Part shown: in pieces, positions 35,064 to 43,893 of the stretch
Layout: each line of letters begins with the position of its first letter
How positions within the stretch are numbered: position 1 is the stretch's first letter
Position numbers and translations under genes: made by a program
DNA from: Alcanivorax profundi
GTDB taxonomy: Bacteria > Pseudomonadota > Gammaproteobacteria > Pseudomonadales > Alcanivoracaceae
Length of the DNA stretch: 64,000 bases
Direction: 5' to 3'
Assembly (NCBI RefSeq): GCF_003597125.1
Contig: NZ_QYYA01000001.1
Coordinates: 62,001-126,000 of the forward strand
Notes under the pieces: generated by a model
Seen by the model: the letters and a program-made list of their open reading frames with translations, nothing else
Told to the model about the DNA's origin: nothing
Databases searched by the model: none

Positions 35064-36350
35064 TCAGGGTGAACAAGCCGCATCCGGCAGTTGATTGATC
35101 CACTCACGGATCAGGGCAACGCCTTCTTGATGGATCACACTGCGGCCCAGTTCCGGCATCTTGTGTCGTGGGTCGGTGGTGTTCATGCGGAACAACAGGT
35201 AGGACTCCTCCGCTGCGCCGGGGACGACATCGCCCAGGGGGTAATCCGGGCTGCCACCGGCAACCGGAATCTTGCAGGCGCCGAACCGGGTCGGGTCATC
35301 TGCGTATTCGCGGTTGTATTCCATCTGCAAACCACTGCTGCCGGCCGGGCCTGCGTACAGGGGCTCAGGCAGGGTCAGTTCGGAGCGGTGACAGTGGGCA
35401 CAGTTGATGTCCAGATAGGCCTTGGCGGCATCATGCAGGGCTTCCGGCGCCAGCAGTGCGGGGTCCTGGGCGTTGCTGAAGAGCGGTGCTTGTGACACCT
35501 CGCTCATGGATTCAGGCAAACCCTCCAACACACCCTGTTCTTCCCAGTAAGCCAGCTGGTTCCTGTTGTAGCCTTCATAGTCGAAGTCTTTGTTCAGGTA
35601 CCGGGCCTTTGGACCGATGGGTTTGAAGATCGGTTGACGCTGATCCTCCGAGCCTTGCAGCAGCGGTACCACCGAGTGACAGGAGGTACAGGAGGAGGCC
35701 TTGGGCACCGCATAGGTGAAGGTCAGTGTCTGACCGTTATGCTGCGTGGTCATGTTCTCGACGCTTTTGCCAGCGATGGCCAAAGACGCATCTGCTTCCG
35801 AGTCCCAGTAATAAGGGCGTGCGACCCAGCCGTTGTCACGGTGAATCAGCAGGCGAGTTTCGATGATGGTTTCGTTCTCGCCACGGTTGGCAGTGTCCGC
35901 CGGCATGGCAAAAGTTTTCACCAGCACGGTGCCCACGGGGAAATCGAAGGCTTCGTGTTCACTGTAGGTGGCTTTTTCTCCTTCAGGAATGAACACAAAC
36001 CGGTATTTGCTCGCGTAGTCCGTGAATAGCGGGGTGGACAGGTCATAGGGAATGCCGCCGGTGTTCGGGTTCCGGGTCGGGTCGCTACTGTCCGCGAACA
36101 AGTTGTAGTCCGACAGTTTGGGGCAGTTCTCGCTCAGCAGGGCGCCCCAGTTCACGCCTGATCGGGTGCCACCGCAGTCAGCGGTTTCTGATGGCTCATC
36201 GGGAGTGCCGGGTACATAGTTGACGTCATCATCCTTGTTGATGGTGAGCCCGTCTTTACCGATGTCGACATCACAGGCTGCGAGAGCAGACACCGCTATT
36301 GCAAAGACCAGGGCCTTGCGTGCTGGGTTGCTAAATTTTGAGTTGCTCAT
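35064..36350 (-). CDS. di-haem lipoprotein of the HNE_0200/SO2930 family
   Basis: A 428-residue lipoprotein: lipobox LAAC near residue 26, then a periplasmic domain with two haem-binding motifs, CTSCH (in KASSCTSCHSVVPLL) and CAHCH (in LDINCAHCHRSELTL). I recognise the family described as HNE_0200-like, whose members are nearly always next to a parallel beta-helix protein, as here. The second half resembles cytochrome c-like domains with a distal Met candidate in HKMPELGRS. The function is unknown; an electron-transfer or oxidase role is possible. The ATG 36350 is preferred to a GTG 9 bp upstream. Confidence 0.75.
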   Translation of the reverse strand: MSNSKFSNPARKALVFAIAVSALAACDVDIGKDGLTINKDDDVNYVPGTPDEPSETADCGGTRSGVNWGALLSENCPKLSDYNLFADSSDPTRNPNTGGIPYDLSTPLFTDYASKYRFVFIPEGEKATYSEHEAFDFPVGTVLVKTFAMPADTANRGENETIIETRLLIHRDNGWVARPYYWDSEADASLAIAGKSVENMTTQHNGQTLTFTYAVPKASSCTSCHSVVPLLQGSEDQRQPIFKPIGPKARYLNKDFDYEGYNRNQLAYWEEQGVLEGLPESMSEVSQAPLFSNAQDPALLAPEALHDAAKAYLDINCAHCHRSELTLPEPLYAGPAGSSGLQMEYNREYADDPTRFGACKIPVAGGSPDYPLGDVVPGAAEESYLLFRMNTTDPRHKMPELGRSVIHQEGVALIREWINQLPDAACSP

Positions 36351-36439
36351 GGTAACCACTCACTCAATCAATTCTCGTTGCGCATGGTGTGGCTGATTAG
36401 AGGCGAACGTTGGTTCGCCTCCTGCACATGCCAGCGGGA

Positions 36440-38062
36440 TTAAAGTGCGCATGCCGCTTCAGAAAGGTCATCGCCAGTGCAGCCATAGACCACACCGTTG
36501 ATGCTGGCGGTGGAGGGTGGCAGGCGATTGTGCGCGCAGTTCAGGAGTGAGGAGCCGATCATGGGCTCGATCAGCAAGCTGGGAACGGGGGCAGTGAAAC
36601 CTGCATTCCAGTTGTTGGGGTCTAATGGGTCGGTGCCGAAAACCTGGCCGGTGTTAACGTCGTCGTAGCTCGTGGCCGGGTTGCCGTTGACATTATCGTT
36701 GGCACAGATCTGGTCTTCCTGGCCGTAGGGCTGATAGCTCACACCGTCTGCCTCAGCTTGAGAGCCAGCGGGAATGAAGTCCTGAAACGCTACCAGTTGC
36801 CCCGCATTGGCGAGCAGTTCGCCCACACCATCATAAAGAATGGCGGGGAATACCTGGGCCATGCCGCTAGCGTTATACGGGGAGGTATAACCGTTGATAA
36901 TGTCGACCAGCAGGGATCCCTGGGGGTTGGTGCCGTTGCGCGCGATAAAATTATTGTGCGCATAAACGTTGCGGACCAGCGGGGTCCAGCCATTGGTCAT
37001 GGCCTGCCCATACTTGCTGGGGTAATTGGCCAGGTCATCGTCAGCGAGGAGATAGCTGGCAATGGCGATGGCGGTGGTTTCGTTATCGGTGATGTCGTTG
37101 TTATAAATTTCCACATCGCTGGTGGCAAACACCAGGATGCCAGTACCCGGAGGTGCAATGCCTACCGCACCGGCTCCGACATTGGGAGCATTGTTGGCAT
37201 AGGCGGTGTTATTGAAGACACGGACATTGCCACCATAGGCATTGGTCAGGCCTGGCAGGTCAAATACCAGGATCCCCGCGGTATTCCCGGTAGCCATGTT
37301 GTTATACACATCGGCATTGATGGTGTTTTCGACTTCGATCCCGGCGACGTTTCGCACGGCAACATTGTCACGAATGACCACATCCCTGGACTGGCCGACA
37401 TAAATACCTGCATCTGCAGAGCCCGCAGCATAGTTGTTTTCCAGCAGGACATTCTGGGATTGCAGCGGATACAGGCCATAGGCGCCATTATCCGATTCCA
37501 GCGGTCCTTCCCAGACGGTGGCGGTGTAAGCGAAATGCACGCCGCTGGCGTTGGTCACCTTGATGGCGTTCTTGTTGGATTCATACACGCCAAAGTCACG
37601 GATGGTCAGGTTGGTGCCGCCTTCAAAGCGGATGGAGTCATCACCGGTGGAATTGCTGAAATCCAGCTTGGTCGCTTCGATTCCGTGACCGGTCAAGACG
37701 ACGCCGCTAGCGCTGTTGATCGTGATGGTTTCCGAGACCGTAAATTCGCCTTTGGGCAGTACTACGACGGCATTTTGCGGTATTTCAAACAGTGCGACTA
37801 ATAGCGCTTCGGTAATATCATCGCCTTGCTGGGCGTCCGGGGCGACAAAGATTGCGTCACAGGGGAAGGTAAAGCCCGAGGTGCTTCCCCCTGCCTCACA
37901 GGTGTCGACTGTGCCGGAATTGCCGCTGTCCCCAGAGCTTTTTGTCTGGGTGATTTCGTCCCCATCGTTCACTTCAATACAGCCAGACAGCAACAGTGAG
38001 CTGGATAACAATCCAGCGGCAATGGCCGGGATTGCTTTTCGGCCGGTGCGGTTCTTCATCAT
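36440..38062 (-). CDS. parallel beta-helix repeat lipoprotein
   Basis: A 540-residue exported lipoprotein (lipobox LSGC near residue 28). Residues about 75-380 are successive right-handed beta-helix turns of NosD/pectate-lyase type, with runs such as NVLLENNYAAGSADAGIYVG, then VVIRDNVAVRNVAGIEVENT. These proteins bind or modify polysaccharides or form structural surface rods; no catalytic residues can be named. Its partner, the di-haem lipoprotein, follows after 89 bp. GGGAGAAACG precedes the ATG. The conserved pairing suggests a shared surface process. Confidence 0.78.
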   Translation of the reverse strand: MMKNRTGRKAIPAIAAGLLSSSLLLSGCIEVNDGDEITQTKSSGDSGNSGTVDTCEAGGSTSGFTFPCDAIFVAPDAQQGDDITEALLVALFEIPQNAVVVLPKGEFTVSETITINSASGVVLTGHGIEATKLDFSNSTGDDSIRFEGGTNLTIRDFGVYESNKNAIKVTNASGVHFAYTATVWEGPLESDNGAYGLYPLQSQNVLLENNYAAGSADAGIYVGQSRDVVIRDNVAVRNVAGIEVENTINADVYNNMATGNTAGILVFDLPGLTNAYGGNVRVFNNTAYANNAPNVGAGAVGIAPPGTGILVFATSDVEIYNNDITDNETTAIAIASYLLADDDLANYPSKYGQAMTNGWTPLVRNVYAHNNFIARNGTNPQGSLLVDIINGYTSPYNASGMAQVFPAILYDGVGELLANAGQLVAFQDFIPAGSQAEADGVSYQPYGQEDQICANDNVNGNPATSYDDVNTGQVFGTDPLDPNNWNAGFTAPVPSLLIEPMIGSSLLNCAHNRLPPSTASINGVVYGCTGDDLSEAACAL

Positions 38063-38350
38063 GATCGTTTCTCCCGATTTATCGTTATAACGCCCGGAAG
38101 CCCTAAGGCGTTGGTGCTAAGAAAAACAACCTACCCGCGTCTGGGAGAGCGACCCAAAGACAAGTGCTGTGCAAACCTGAAAAGTGCTGTGCAATACCTG
38201 ACAAGGGTTATGCAAAAGTTGAAATTGGGCTGATCAAATTCTTCAACTGACTGTATTTAAAAAGGTTTTCAGATGGGCTCTGAGAGTGATCAGAATCAGG
38301 TGTTCGGCGTGAAAACGGCGGTTGGGGAGGGCGGCCGTCAGGCTGCAAGG

Positions 38351-39403
38351 CTATTTGGGTTGCTGGCTCTGGCGATATTCTGTGGGGGTTTGCTGTTTGA
38401 TATCTTTGAAGGCCCGGTTGAATGAGCTCAGGGTTCGGTAGCCGATATCCAGCGCGATGTTTTGAATGGGGGTTTCGGGTTCGGTGACAAGCCGCTCACA
38501 GGCTTCTTCGATTCGCATCTGATTCACGTAGTCGTTGAAGTTGCGATAGTTGAACGTCACATTGATGATCGCCCGGACCCGGTATTCCGGCAGGGACATT
38601 CGGTTCGCCAGCATTTTCAGGGTCAATTTCTCGGTCCGGTAGAAGTGTTCCTCTTCCATGATTTGCTTGAGCTGAGCTGCCATCGCCAGGGGCAGCTCTT
38701 CTTTGGGCTCGGGCGCTGTTTCGACAACAACAGGGAGCGGTTCAGCTTTGGTATCGTCCGGGCTGGCAGGGGAGCGCTGCAGATCGAGCAACACGCCTTC
38801 CTGTCCTTTGAGTAAAAGGAAGCCCACCAGCAGGGTCGCAACGCCTACCGTTCCGGCCACCAGTTGACCGGTATCCAGCCCGTGATTCAGTGAGACGGTT
38901 ACGCACAGCAGGGTTGCGCCGACGGACACCAGCAGGGCGATGCGCAGTTTTCGTCTGCCCTCGACCAGATCGTTGCGCCAGTGCGCAGCGGTAATCCACA
39001 AGCCGCAGAGAATCAGAAGGTACTCGGCGAATTGGGGAATCTTGAAACCCAGCCCGTGTAGCCACCAGGCCGCGTCAGGATCCGCCGCACCGAAGGGCCG
39101 ACTCAAGGCTGGAGGAATAAAACTGTACAGGGCCAGGGCTACCCAGGCCCGGTGCGCTTTTGCTTCAGGCTTGGGGGAAAAGGCAAGCAAGCACAACAAC
39201 CAGAATGCGGCAGGCAAGGTTGTCATCACGTCGCCCAGCAGCCACTGGAATTCGGGTTCTGCAACACGGCTCAGCAGGAAGGCGGCGGCGGCGATCAGCA
39301 CCCAAAGAAAGACCTTGCCGACCAGCAGGTGTCTGAAGTCGCGCAGGACCACCAGAAACACAACCGCAAGGCAGCCCAGACTGAAGCCAGTGAGTAGTTG
39401 CAT
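38351..39403 (-). CDS. membrane-anchored AraC-family regulator
   Basis: A 350-residue protein: about seven membrane helices fill residues 1-205, then a linker with PLPVVVETAPEPKEELPL, and an AraC HTH domain at the C-terminus (YRTEKLTLKMLANRMSLPEY and NIALDIGYRTLSSFNRAFKD, then QTPTEYRQ). Such regulators sense a signal at or in the membrane and bind DNA from there. It is upstream of the beta-helix/di-haem pair on the same strand with 288 bp between, so it probably controls that pair. The start is ATG 39403 after TTGAGTGAG. Confidence 0.85.
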   Translation of the reverse strand: MQLLTGFSLGCLAVVFLVVLRDFRHLLVGKVFLWVLIAAAAFLLSRVAEPEFQWLLGDVMTTLPAAFWLLCLLAFSPKPEAKAHRAWVALALYSFIPPALSRPFGAADPDAAWWLHGLGFKIPQFAEYLLILCGLWITAAHWRNDLVEGRRKLRIALLVSVGATLLCVTVSLNHGLDTGQLVAGTVGVATLLVGFLLLKGQEGVLLDLQRSPASPDDTKAEPLPVVVETAPEPKEELPLAMAAQLKQIMEEEHFYRTEKLTLKMLANRMSLPEYRVRAIINVTFNYRNFNDYVNQMRIEEACERLVTEPETPIQNIALDIGYRTLSSFNRAFKDIKQQTPTEYRQSQQPK

Positions 39404-39843
39404 GCTCACTCAATCATTTACTCGTTCTTGTGGAGCGCCAGAATAGCACCAAACACGCTCGCGAATCTTTCCGTGCTTCCGGGAAAACGGTGGGCTTATC
39501 GTTTTATGTGGCCAGTGGTTGGTACGGCATTGAGGGTAGATTCGGGCAGGCAGCTCGCTGTGAGCCAATCACTGTTTGCGTTGTAAATACGCCTTGGCTG
39601 CCCGGTGCCCACTACAGTCTGAGCACACGATCATACCAAGCGTGGTGCTGCCAGCGAACCGCGCGTTGGCTATGGTCAGGCCTGATGTCAGGCTTTTCTT
39701 TGAAACGAAAATACGGCAGCAACCTCGAGCCTTGGCGTGTGCGATAGCGGTGTGATGATTGTCAACAGTACCTCCAGCAATAGCAGGCATTGGCCAAGGG
39801 GCATTGCTATGCCGTGAATGGCAACGATTGCCAGTCCGGCCTG
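39404..39843. other. 440-bp region without a recognised gene
   Basis: A minus-strand frame of 73 codons (39569-39790) contains a CSDC pair but resembles nothing I know and has no clear ribosome binding site. No hairpin terminator or strong promoter was found. The region could hold remnants of a lost gene. Confidence 0.4.
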
Positions 39844-40263
39844 CTATTGCAGCGTTGGGGAATGCTCTTGCTGGTTCGTGAGTGCCTGGCTGACATGCCG
39901 GGTGCTCAGGCCTAACCGGTGCAGCGTATGCATGATTTCCAGCCGGGTCTGGCCTTTGCCCCGCGTCAGGGCCTGCTGCCGTTCCTGGCTTAGGTTGGGT
40001 TGCGCCAGGGCATGGGTGAGGCTGGAGTGAGCCTTTTGTAGCGCGGCCAGGGCGCCATGGTGATGGCCTTGAAGGCGGTACAGATCTGCCAGGTTCTGGT
40101 AGCCCACGACCAGGGCGGCAACGATTTCTTCCGGGTCCAGCCAGTGCTGGAGCAGGGTGTTGGCCCGTTCGCAGGCGCTCAGGTAATGGCGCTCAGCGGT
40201 GTCGTAGTGGCCCTGGCCAAAGGCCGCGTTGCCTGCCTGGGTATCAAACTTCCACTTTTCCAT
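39844..40263 (-). CDS. small TPR-like protein under Fur control
   Basis: A 139-residue soluble helical protein with tetratricopeptide-like pairs (AGNAAFGQGHYDTAERHYLS and VVGYQNLADLYRLQGHHHGA, then LAALQKAH). It resembles small TPR proteins of the DUF2753 kind found with iron genes in Vibrio. CAGGAG lies before the ATG and a perfect Fur palindrome lies about 50 bp upstream, so it should be expressed under iron starvation. A role as a cytoplasmic adaptor in iron homeostasis is a guess. Confidence 0.6.
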   Translation of the reverse strand: MEKWKFDTQAGNAAFGQGHYDTAERHYLSACERANTLLQHWLDPEEIVAALVVGYQNLADLYRLQGHHHGALAALQKAHSSLTHALAQPNLSQERQQALTRGKGQTRLEIMHTLHRLGLSTRHVSQALTNQQEHSPTLQ

Positions 40264-40313
40264 GTGGCTCTCCTGATGGTCGACACCGGCAATAACCGGA
40301 GATGTTGTTATTG

Positions 40314-40330
40314 TTGATAATCATTATCAA
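40314..40330. promoter_or_regulatory. Fur box
   Basis: TTGATAATCATTATCAA is a perfect 8-1-8 palindrome and nearly the classic Fur consensus. It lies between the end of the PepSY operon and the TPR-like gene, 51 bp before the latter's start on the minus strand. Confidence 0.85.
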
Positions 40331-40404
40331 ATGATGGTCGCGCAACCCGATAACGGTTTCAAGGAAAATTTTCGCTCTGTGCTGGCCCCAGCTGAAACTG
40401 TGGG

Positions 40405-40740
40405 TTACGGATAGGTCGAAGGCGCCAGGCCTTTGACGTCTTTCCAGTCCACTTCGAACATTTCACCCGGCCCGGCATCCATGATGATGTAGAAGGGCTG
40501 TTTCGGCAGGGGGAATTGCAGGCGCGATTGCTTGTCCAGTTTGTCGTTCAACAGGATGGTGTTGTCGTAGTCCAGCACTGTCATGGCGATGCCATTGGCG
40601 GCGCTGCCGTCATGGAATTGGCCGGTGCAGGTAATGTCTGTGCCGGTGAGTTCACAGCGGCATACCGGGGTGTGGGCGATCGCCGGACCGCACAGCAGCA
40701 AGGTGACAATCAGGGCGGAAAACCGCGGGACGAATTTCAT
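40405..40740 (-). CDS. small periplasmic protein at the end of the PepSY iron operon
   Basis: A 111-residue exported protein: signal peptide (cut near AIA), then HTPVCRCELTGTDITCTGQF with three cysteines and a beta-rich remainder ending LAPSTYP. I do not recognise a named family. Small periplasmic proteins like this close many PepSY/DUF3649/DUF3325 operons. Its ATG overlaps the stop of the DUF3325 gene by 4 bp. The cysteines could bind metal or form a disulfide. Confidence 0.6.
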   Translation of the reverse strand: MKFVPRFSALIVTLLLCGPAIAHTPVCRCELTGTDITCTGQFHDGSAANGIAMTVLDYDNTILLNDKLDKQSRLQFPLPKQPFYIIMDAGPGEMFEVDWKDVKGLAPSTYP

Positions 40741-41564
40741 GGTCGCTCCTTGATAAAGGTGGCCAGGCTCGGCGACAGACGTTCGATGGCGAGTGGCTGA
40801 TGGTGAAAAGTGCCGTCGTTGCCTTCCACCGTTAGCCACAGGTCATCGGCCAGGGTGGCAGCCACAGGGATGGGGATCTGTACGGTCTTTTCTTCGCCGC
40901 GACCAAAGAAGGCATTGCCAGCGGCGGTAGTGCTGCGTGGCTCGCGTACCTTGAGAAAGGCCTGGCGAATCTCGCCTTCGCAGCGCTCGCAGAAGCGGAT
41001 CACGAACTGTTTCAGGGGCACGTCCAGGGCAAGAATGTCCGGTGCTGCCTGCTCTTTTTCTGCGATCACGAAGGTCCAGGGGCCGATCTCGCCGCTTAAG
41101 GCATCGTCTCGCAGCAGCGGCTTCTGGCCGGAGCCGGCCAGTTGCCAGGCGAATACGGTGAGCGGCAGGGCAATGACGGTCAGGGCCACGGCGATTTTTG
41201 CCGGGCCGGCCGGGACCGGGTCGGGGGCCACGGGAATGCGCGTTTTACCTGCGGCGTTTTTTCGCGCCGGGCGCTGGGGTTTGACCGGTTGCCAGGGCCA
41301 GCGGGGCAGGGCAAAGACCAGAGCGACACCGGCCAGGGACAGCCAGCCGAACCAGGTGACAGAGCCAATGCTGAAACGCCACTGCACCGTGGCAAGGATC
41401 AGGGCGGTACCAAGCAAGGCCCAGCCTGTTATTTTGGCAAGACGGGAGGCCTGCGCTGAAAGAGAGCGTTGCAACAGATGTTTGCTGTGCCGGGGCATGG
41501 CCAGTGCCAGGCAGGTAAAACCGGCAAAGGTGATCAGAAGTAGCGTCAAATTTAACAGGGTCAT
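40737..41564 (-). CDS. DUF3325 membrane protein with a C-terminal extension
   Basis: A 275-residue protein. The N-terminal part, MTLLNLTLLLITFAGFTCLA onward, is a DUF3325 membrane module of about 100 residues. After a basic linker (PQRPARKNAAGKTRIPV) another helix and a periplasmic beta-rich domain follow (IRFCERCEGEIRQAF, WLTVEGNDGTFHHQP). DUF3325 is usually a short stand-alone protein, so this is a fusion or extension. It overlaps both neighbours by 4 bp. A supporting role in iron or siderophore handling is inferred from the operon only. Confidence 0.65.
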   Translation of the reverse strand: MTLLNLTLLLITFAGFTCLALAMPRHSKHLLQRSLSAQASRLAKITGWALLGTALILATVQWRFSIGSVTWFGWLSLAGVALVFALPRWPWQPVKPQRPARKNAAGKTRIPVAPDPVPAGPAKIAVALTVIALPLTVFAWQLAGSGQKPLLRDDALSGEIGPWTFVIAEKEQAAPDILALDVPLKQFVIRFCERCEGEIRQAFLKVREPRSTTAAGNAFFGRGEEKTVQIPIPVAATLADDLWLTVEGNDGTFHHQPLAIERLSPSLATFIKERP

Positions 41565-41875
41565 GCGCCACCTTCTGGCATCAGCCACAGGATCAACGGT
41601 GCACACGCCAGACTGCCGATCAATAAGCCCAGCCACACGGTGCGTAGCCGTTTGCTGCTGAAGGCCCAGATGATGATTAGCGCATACAAGATAAAACCGA
41701 GCATGGTGCTGGTAGCGATGGCTTCGGCCTGTGGCAGGGGCAAGATCAGCGACAGCAACAACAGCACCATCGATGAAAGCACATAGCCACCGACAAAGGC
41801 GGCCACAACCCGAGAGAAAACGGCCCATCGGTAGCGGGCGCTATCACTGAACATACGGTTACACAGGGCGCTCAT
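41561..41875 (-). CDS. DUF3649 small membrane protein (iron uptake operon)
   Basis: A 104-residue inner membrane protein with three helices: RWAVFSRVVAAFVGGYVLSS, then AIATSTMLGFILYALIIIWAF and LLIGSLACAPLILWLMP. This is the DUF3649 pattern, annotated elsewhere as an iron transporter component without proof. ATGA overlaps join it to the PepSY protein upstream and DUF3325 downstream. Confidence 0.75.
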   Translation of the reverse strand: MSALCNRMFSDSARYRWAVFSRVVAAFVGGYVLSSMVLLLLSLILPLPQAEAIATSTMLGFILYALIIIWAFSSKRLRTVWLGLLIGSLACAPLILWLMPEGGA

Positions 41876-43464
41876 ACTGATGTCCCCTGACTAATGTCGG
41901 AGAGCCAGCGTCGTCGCACCTTGATGGCCATCCAGGCAAAGGCGGCTCCGAGGCCCAGCATGGTCAGATCAAAGCCGGCCAGTACCCACTCGCCGGCGGT
42001 GAGCGTCATGCCCAGGTGCTTGTCGGTGGTGAGCAGGTTCAGCAGCGGGATCAGCGCAAAGGCGGCTGCGGCCAGCCAGAGAATTTCCACCCAGGCCTTG
42101 CGGATATCCCGGAAGCAGGCGTAGAGGAAGGCTTCGCCCCATAATAAAAACAGCACATTGGCTTCCCAATTGGCGCGCTCGGCGAGATCCACCGGCAGCA
42201 GGCGGTTGGCCCAGAAGTAGCCAGCAACCCCCAGTGGCAAGCCGGCGATAGTGGCCACGTTGAGGGCTTCTATCAGCTGCATGTTGATGCTGTCGTGCCC
42301 TGGAAGGGTCTGGTGTCGTCGACGTTTCACGGTCCATAACACCAGACCGGTGGCGATCATGGCACAGCCCAGCAGTCCCGCAGCAAAATACAGCCAGCGC
42401 AGCCATGGGCCAGCAAAGCGGCCTTCGTGCAGGGCGGTGATGATTTGCCGGGTGCGGGAGGTGGTTGTGCCGTAGGGGCCCGTAGGCAAGGCCTCACCGG
42501 TGGTGGCGTTAAAGGCCAGTTTTTCGCCGTCGTACCAACGTAGCCGATCAATATGGATGCGCTGGATCTCCACCCGTGGACTCTCGCCGGTATCATGCTG
42601 GATAAAGACGGACTGGATTTGTTGTTCTCCCCAGGCTTGATCAGCCTTGGCCAGCATTGGGGCAAGGGTAGCCTGTGGCCGTGTGGCAGCCTGGTGATCA
42701 TGGTTCTCTGCGTAGAGGTCGTCGAAGTAACGGTCGCGGCTTTCGCGGTCCGGTCCATACAGGGCGGCCATACCGGCAGGCATGTAGGTGGTGTCGAAGA
42801 ACACCAGGCCGCTGTAGGTGATCATGATGAAGAACGGCAGGGCCATTACGCTGATCACATTGTGGGCATCCAGCCAGCTTCTCTGTCCCTTGCCCGGGCG
42901 GAAGGTGAAGAAATCCTTGAAGATCTTCTTGTGGGTAATGACCCCGGTGATGATGGCCATGAACATCAGCAGGGTGCAGATGCCCACCAGATAATAAGCC
43001 AGCAGCAAGTCCATGTAGTGCAGGCGATAGTGCATTTCATAGAGCAGCTCGCCGCCCCCGGTGGCTCGTACCGGGGGGCTTTCCTGATGTTCACCGGTGA
43101 GTGGATTGAGGGTGGCGTTGCCACGGGCACCATGGTCATGGCCGGGTTCGGGCAGATCTTCCCAGCGAATTTCAAAATTCTGCCAGCCTCGGTTGACCGG
43201 AGAGTAATGTGGCAGGGTGATTTGCCAGTGCGCGGCGTGGGGGGCTCGTTGTTCCAGCTGGTCCAGCGCCAGCGATATCATGGCGTCACGGCCGCTGGTT
43301 GGCAGGGCCTCTACCAACGGTCGTTCCGGTTCCATCCAGCGGGTGATTTCGTAGTGGAAATACCCGGCGGTGCCGGTCACAAACATGAAAAACAGCACCC
43401 AGCCCACCACCAGTCCGGTCCAGGTGTGCAGCCAGGCCATGCTTTGTCGGAAACCTTCTTTCAT
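41872..43464 (-). CDS. PepSY-associated TM helix protein (PiuB-like)
   Basis: A 530-residue inner membrane protein. A first helix (LHTWTGLVVGWVLFFMFVTG) is followed by a large periplasmic part, then helices around 155-180, 210-230, 360-385 and more at the C-terminus. The HxWxGL-type first helix and HYEITRW segment are typical of PepSY-TM (PiuB/FegB-like) proteins, several of which reduce or release ferric siderophores in the periplasm. It leads a four-gene coupled operon. No Fur box is evident in the 38 bp after the preceding terminator. Confidence 0.8.
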   Translation of the reverse strand: MKEGFRQSMAWLHTWTGLVVGWVLFFMFVTGTAGYFHYEITRWMEPERPLVEALPTSGRDAMISLALDQLEQRAPHAAHWQITLPHYSPVNRGWQNFEIRWEDLPEPGHDHGARGNATLNPLTGEHQESPPVRATGGGELLYEMHYRLHYMDLLLAYYLVGICTLLMFMAIITGVITHKKIFKDFFTFRPGKGQRSWLDAHNVISVMALPFFIMITYSGLVFFDTTYMPAGMAALYGPDRESRDRYFDDLYAENHDHQAATRPQATLAPMLAKADQAWGEQQIQSVFIQHDTGESPRVEIQRIHIDRLRWYDGEKLAFNATTGEALPTGPYGTTTSRTRQIITALHEGRFAGPWLRWLYFAAGLLGCAMIATGLVLWTVKRRRHQTLPGHDSINMQLIEALNVATIAGLPLGVAGYFWANRLLPVDLAERANWEANVLFLLWGEAFLYACFRDIRKAWVEILWLAAAAFALIPLLNLLTTDKHLGMTLTAGEWVLAGFDLTMLGLGAAFAWMAIKVRRRWLSDISQGTSV

Positions 43465-43893
43465 ACCCCGCGGGATGACCTCGTATTATTGAATTGCTGA
43501 TAAAAAACCGCCCCGACCGGCTGGCCGGGGCGTTGCTTGTCAAAGGAGCTTGCCCGAGGGCATATCAGGTTTGAGGCTGTTTTTTTCTTGCCCTCGTATC
43601 TCATAGACGAATGAGAAGAGAAAAAGGTGAAGACAATCCTGATTTTTTTTGTGGTTTTTGGATGGTTGCCGTCAATGCCGTTTGCAATGGCATGTTTTGT
43701 GGACAATGGATGTTGAATCCAGCGGCTCTCTGTCGCTGGATTGGCTGTGTGCAAGCTTCCATCGAAAACTGCTAGCAGGAGAGAATGGTCAGCTCCCTCG
43801 CAGATCAACAGGCCGTTTATACAGAGGATGTCGCAGGGTTGGCGTGGGAGCTGAAGGGCTGCTAACCCTGTTCCTTAACGTCATCCCGTTGTT
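43465..43893. other. intergenic region with a minus-strand terminator
   Basis: At 43502-43532 the minus strand has CGCCCCGGCC, a short loop, a CGGGGCG arm and six T: a good rho-independent terminator that separates fumC from the PepSY operon. The remainder (43540-43893) shows no credible gene and no clear Fur box. Confidence 0.65.

Noticed and set aside
39569..39790. 73-codon minus-strand frame with a CSDC pair
   Set aside because: No start signal and no similarity to a known family; kept only as a remark on the gap.
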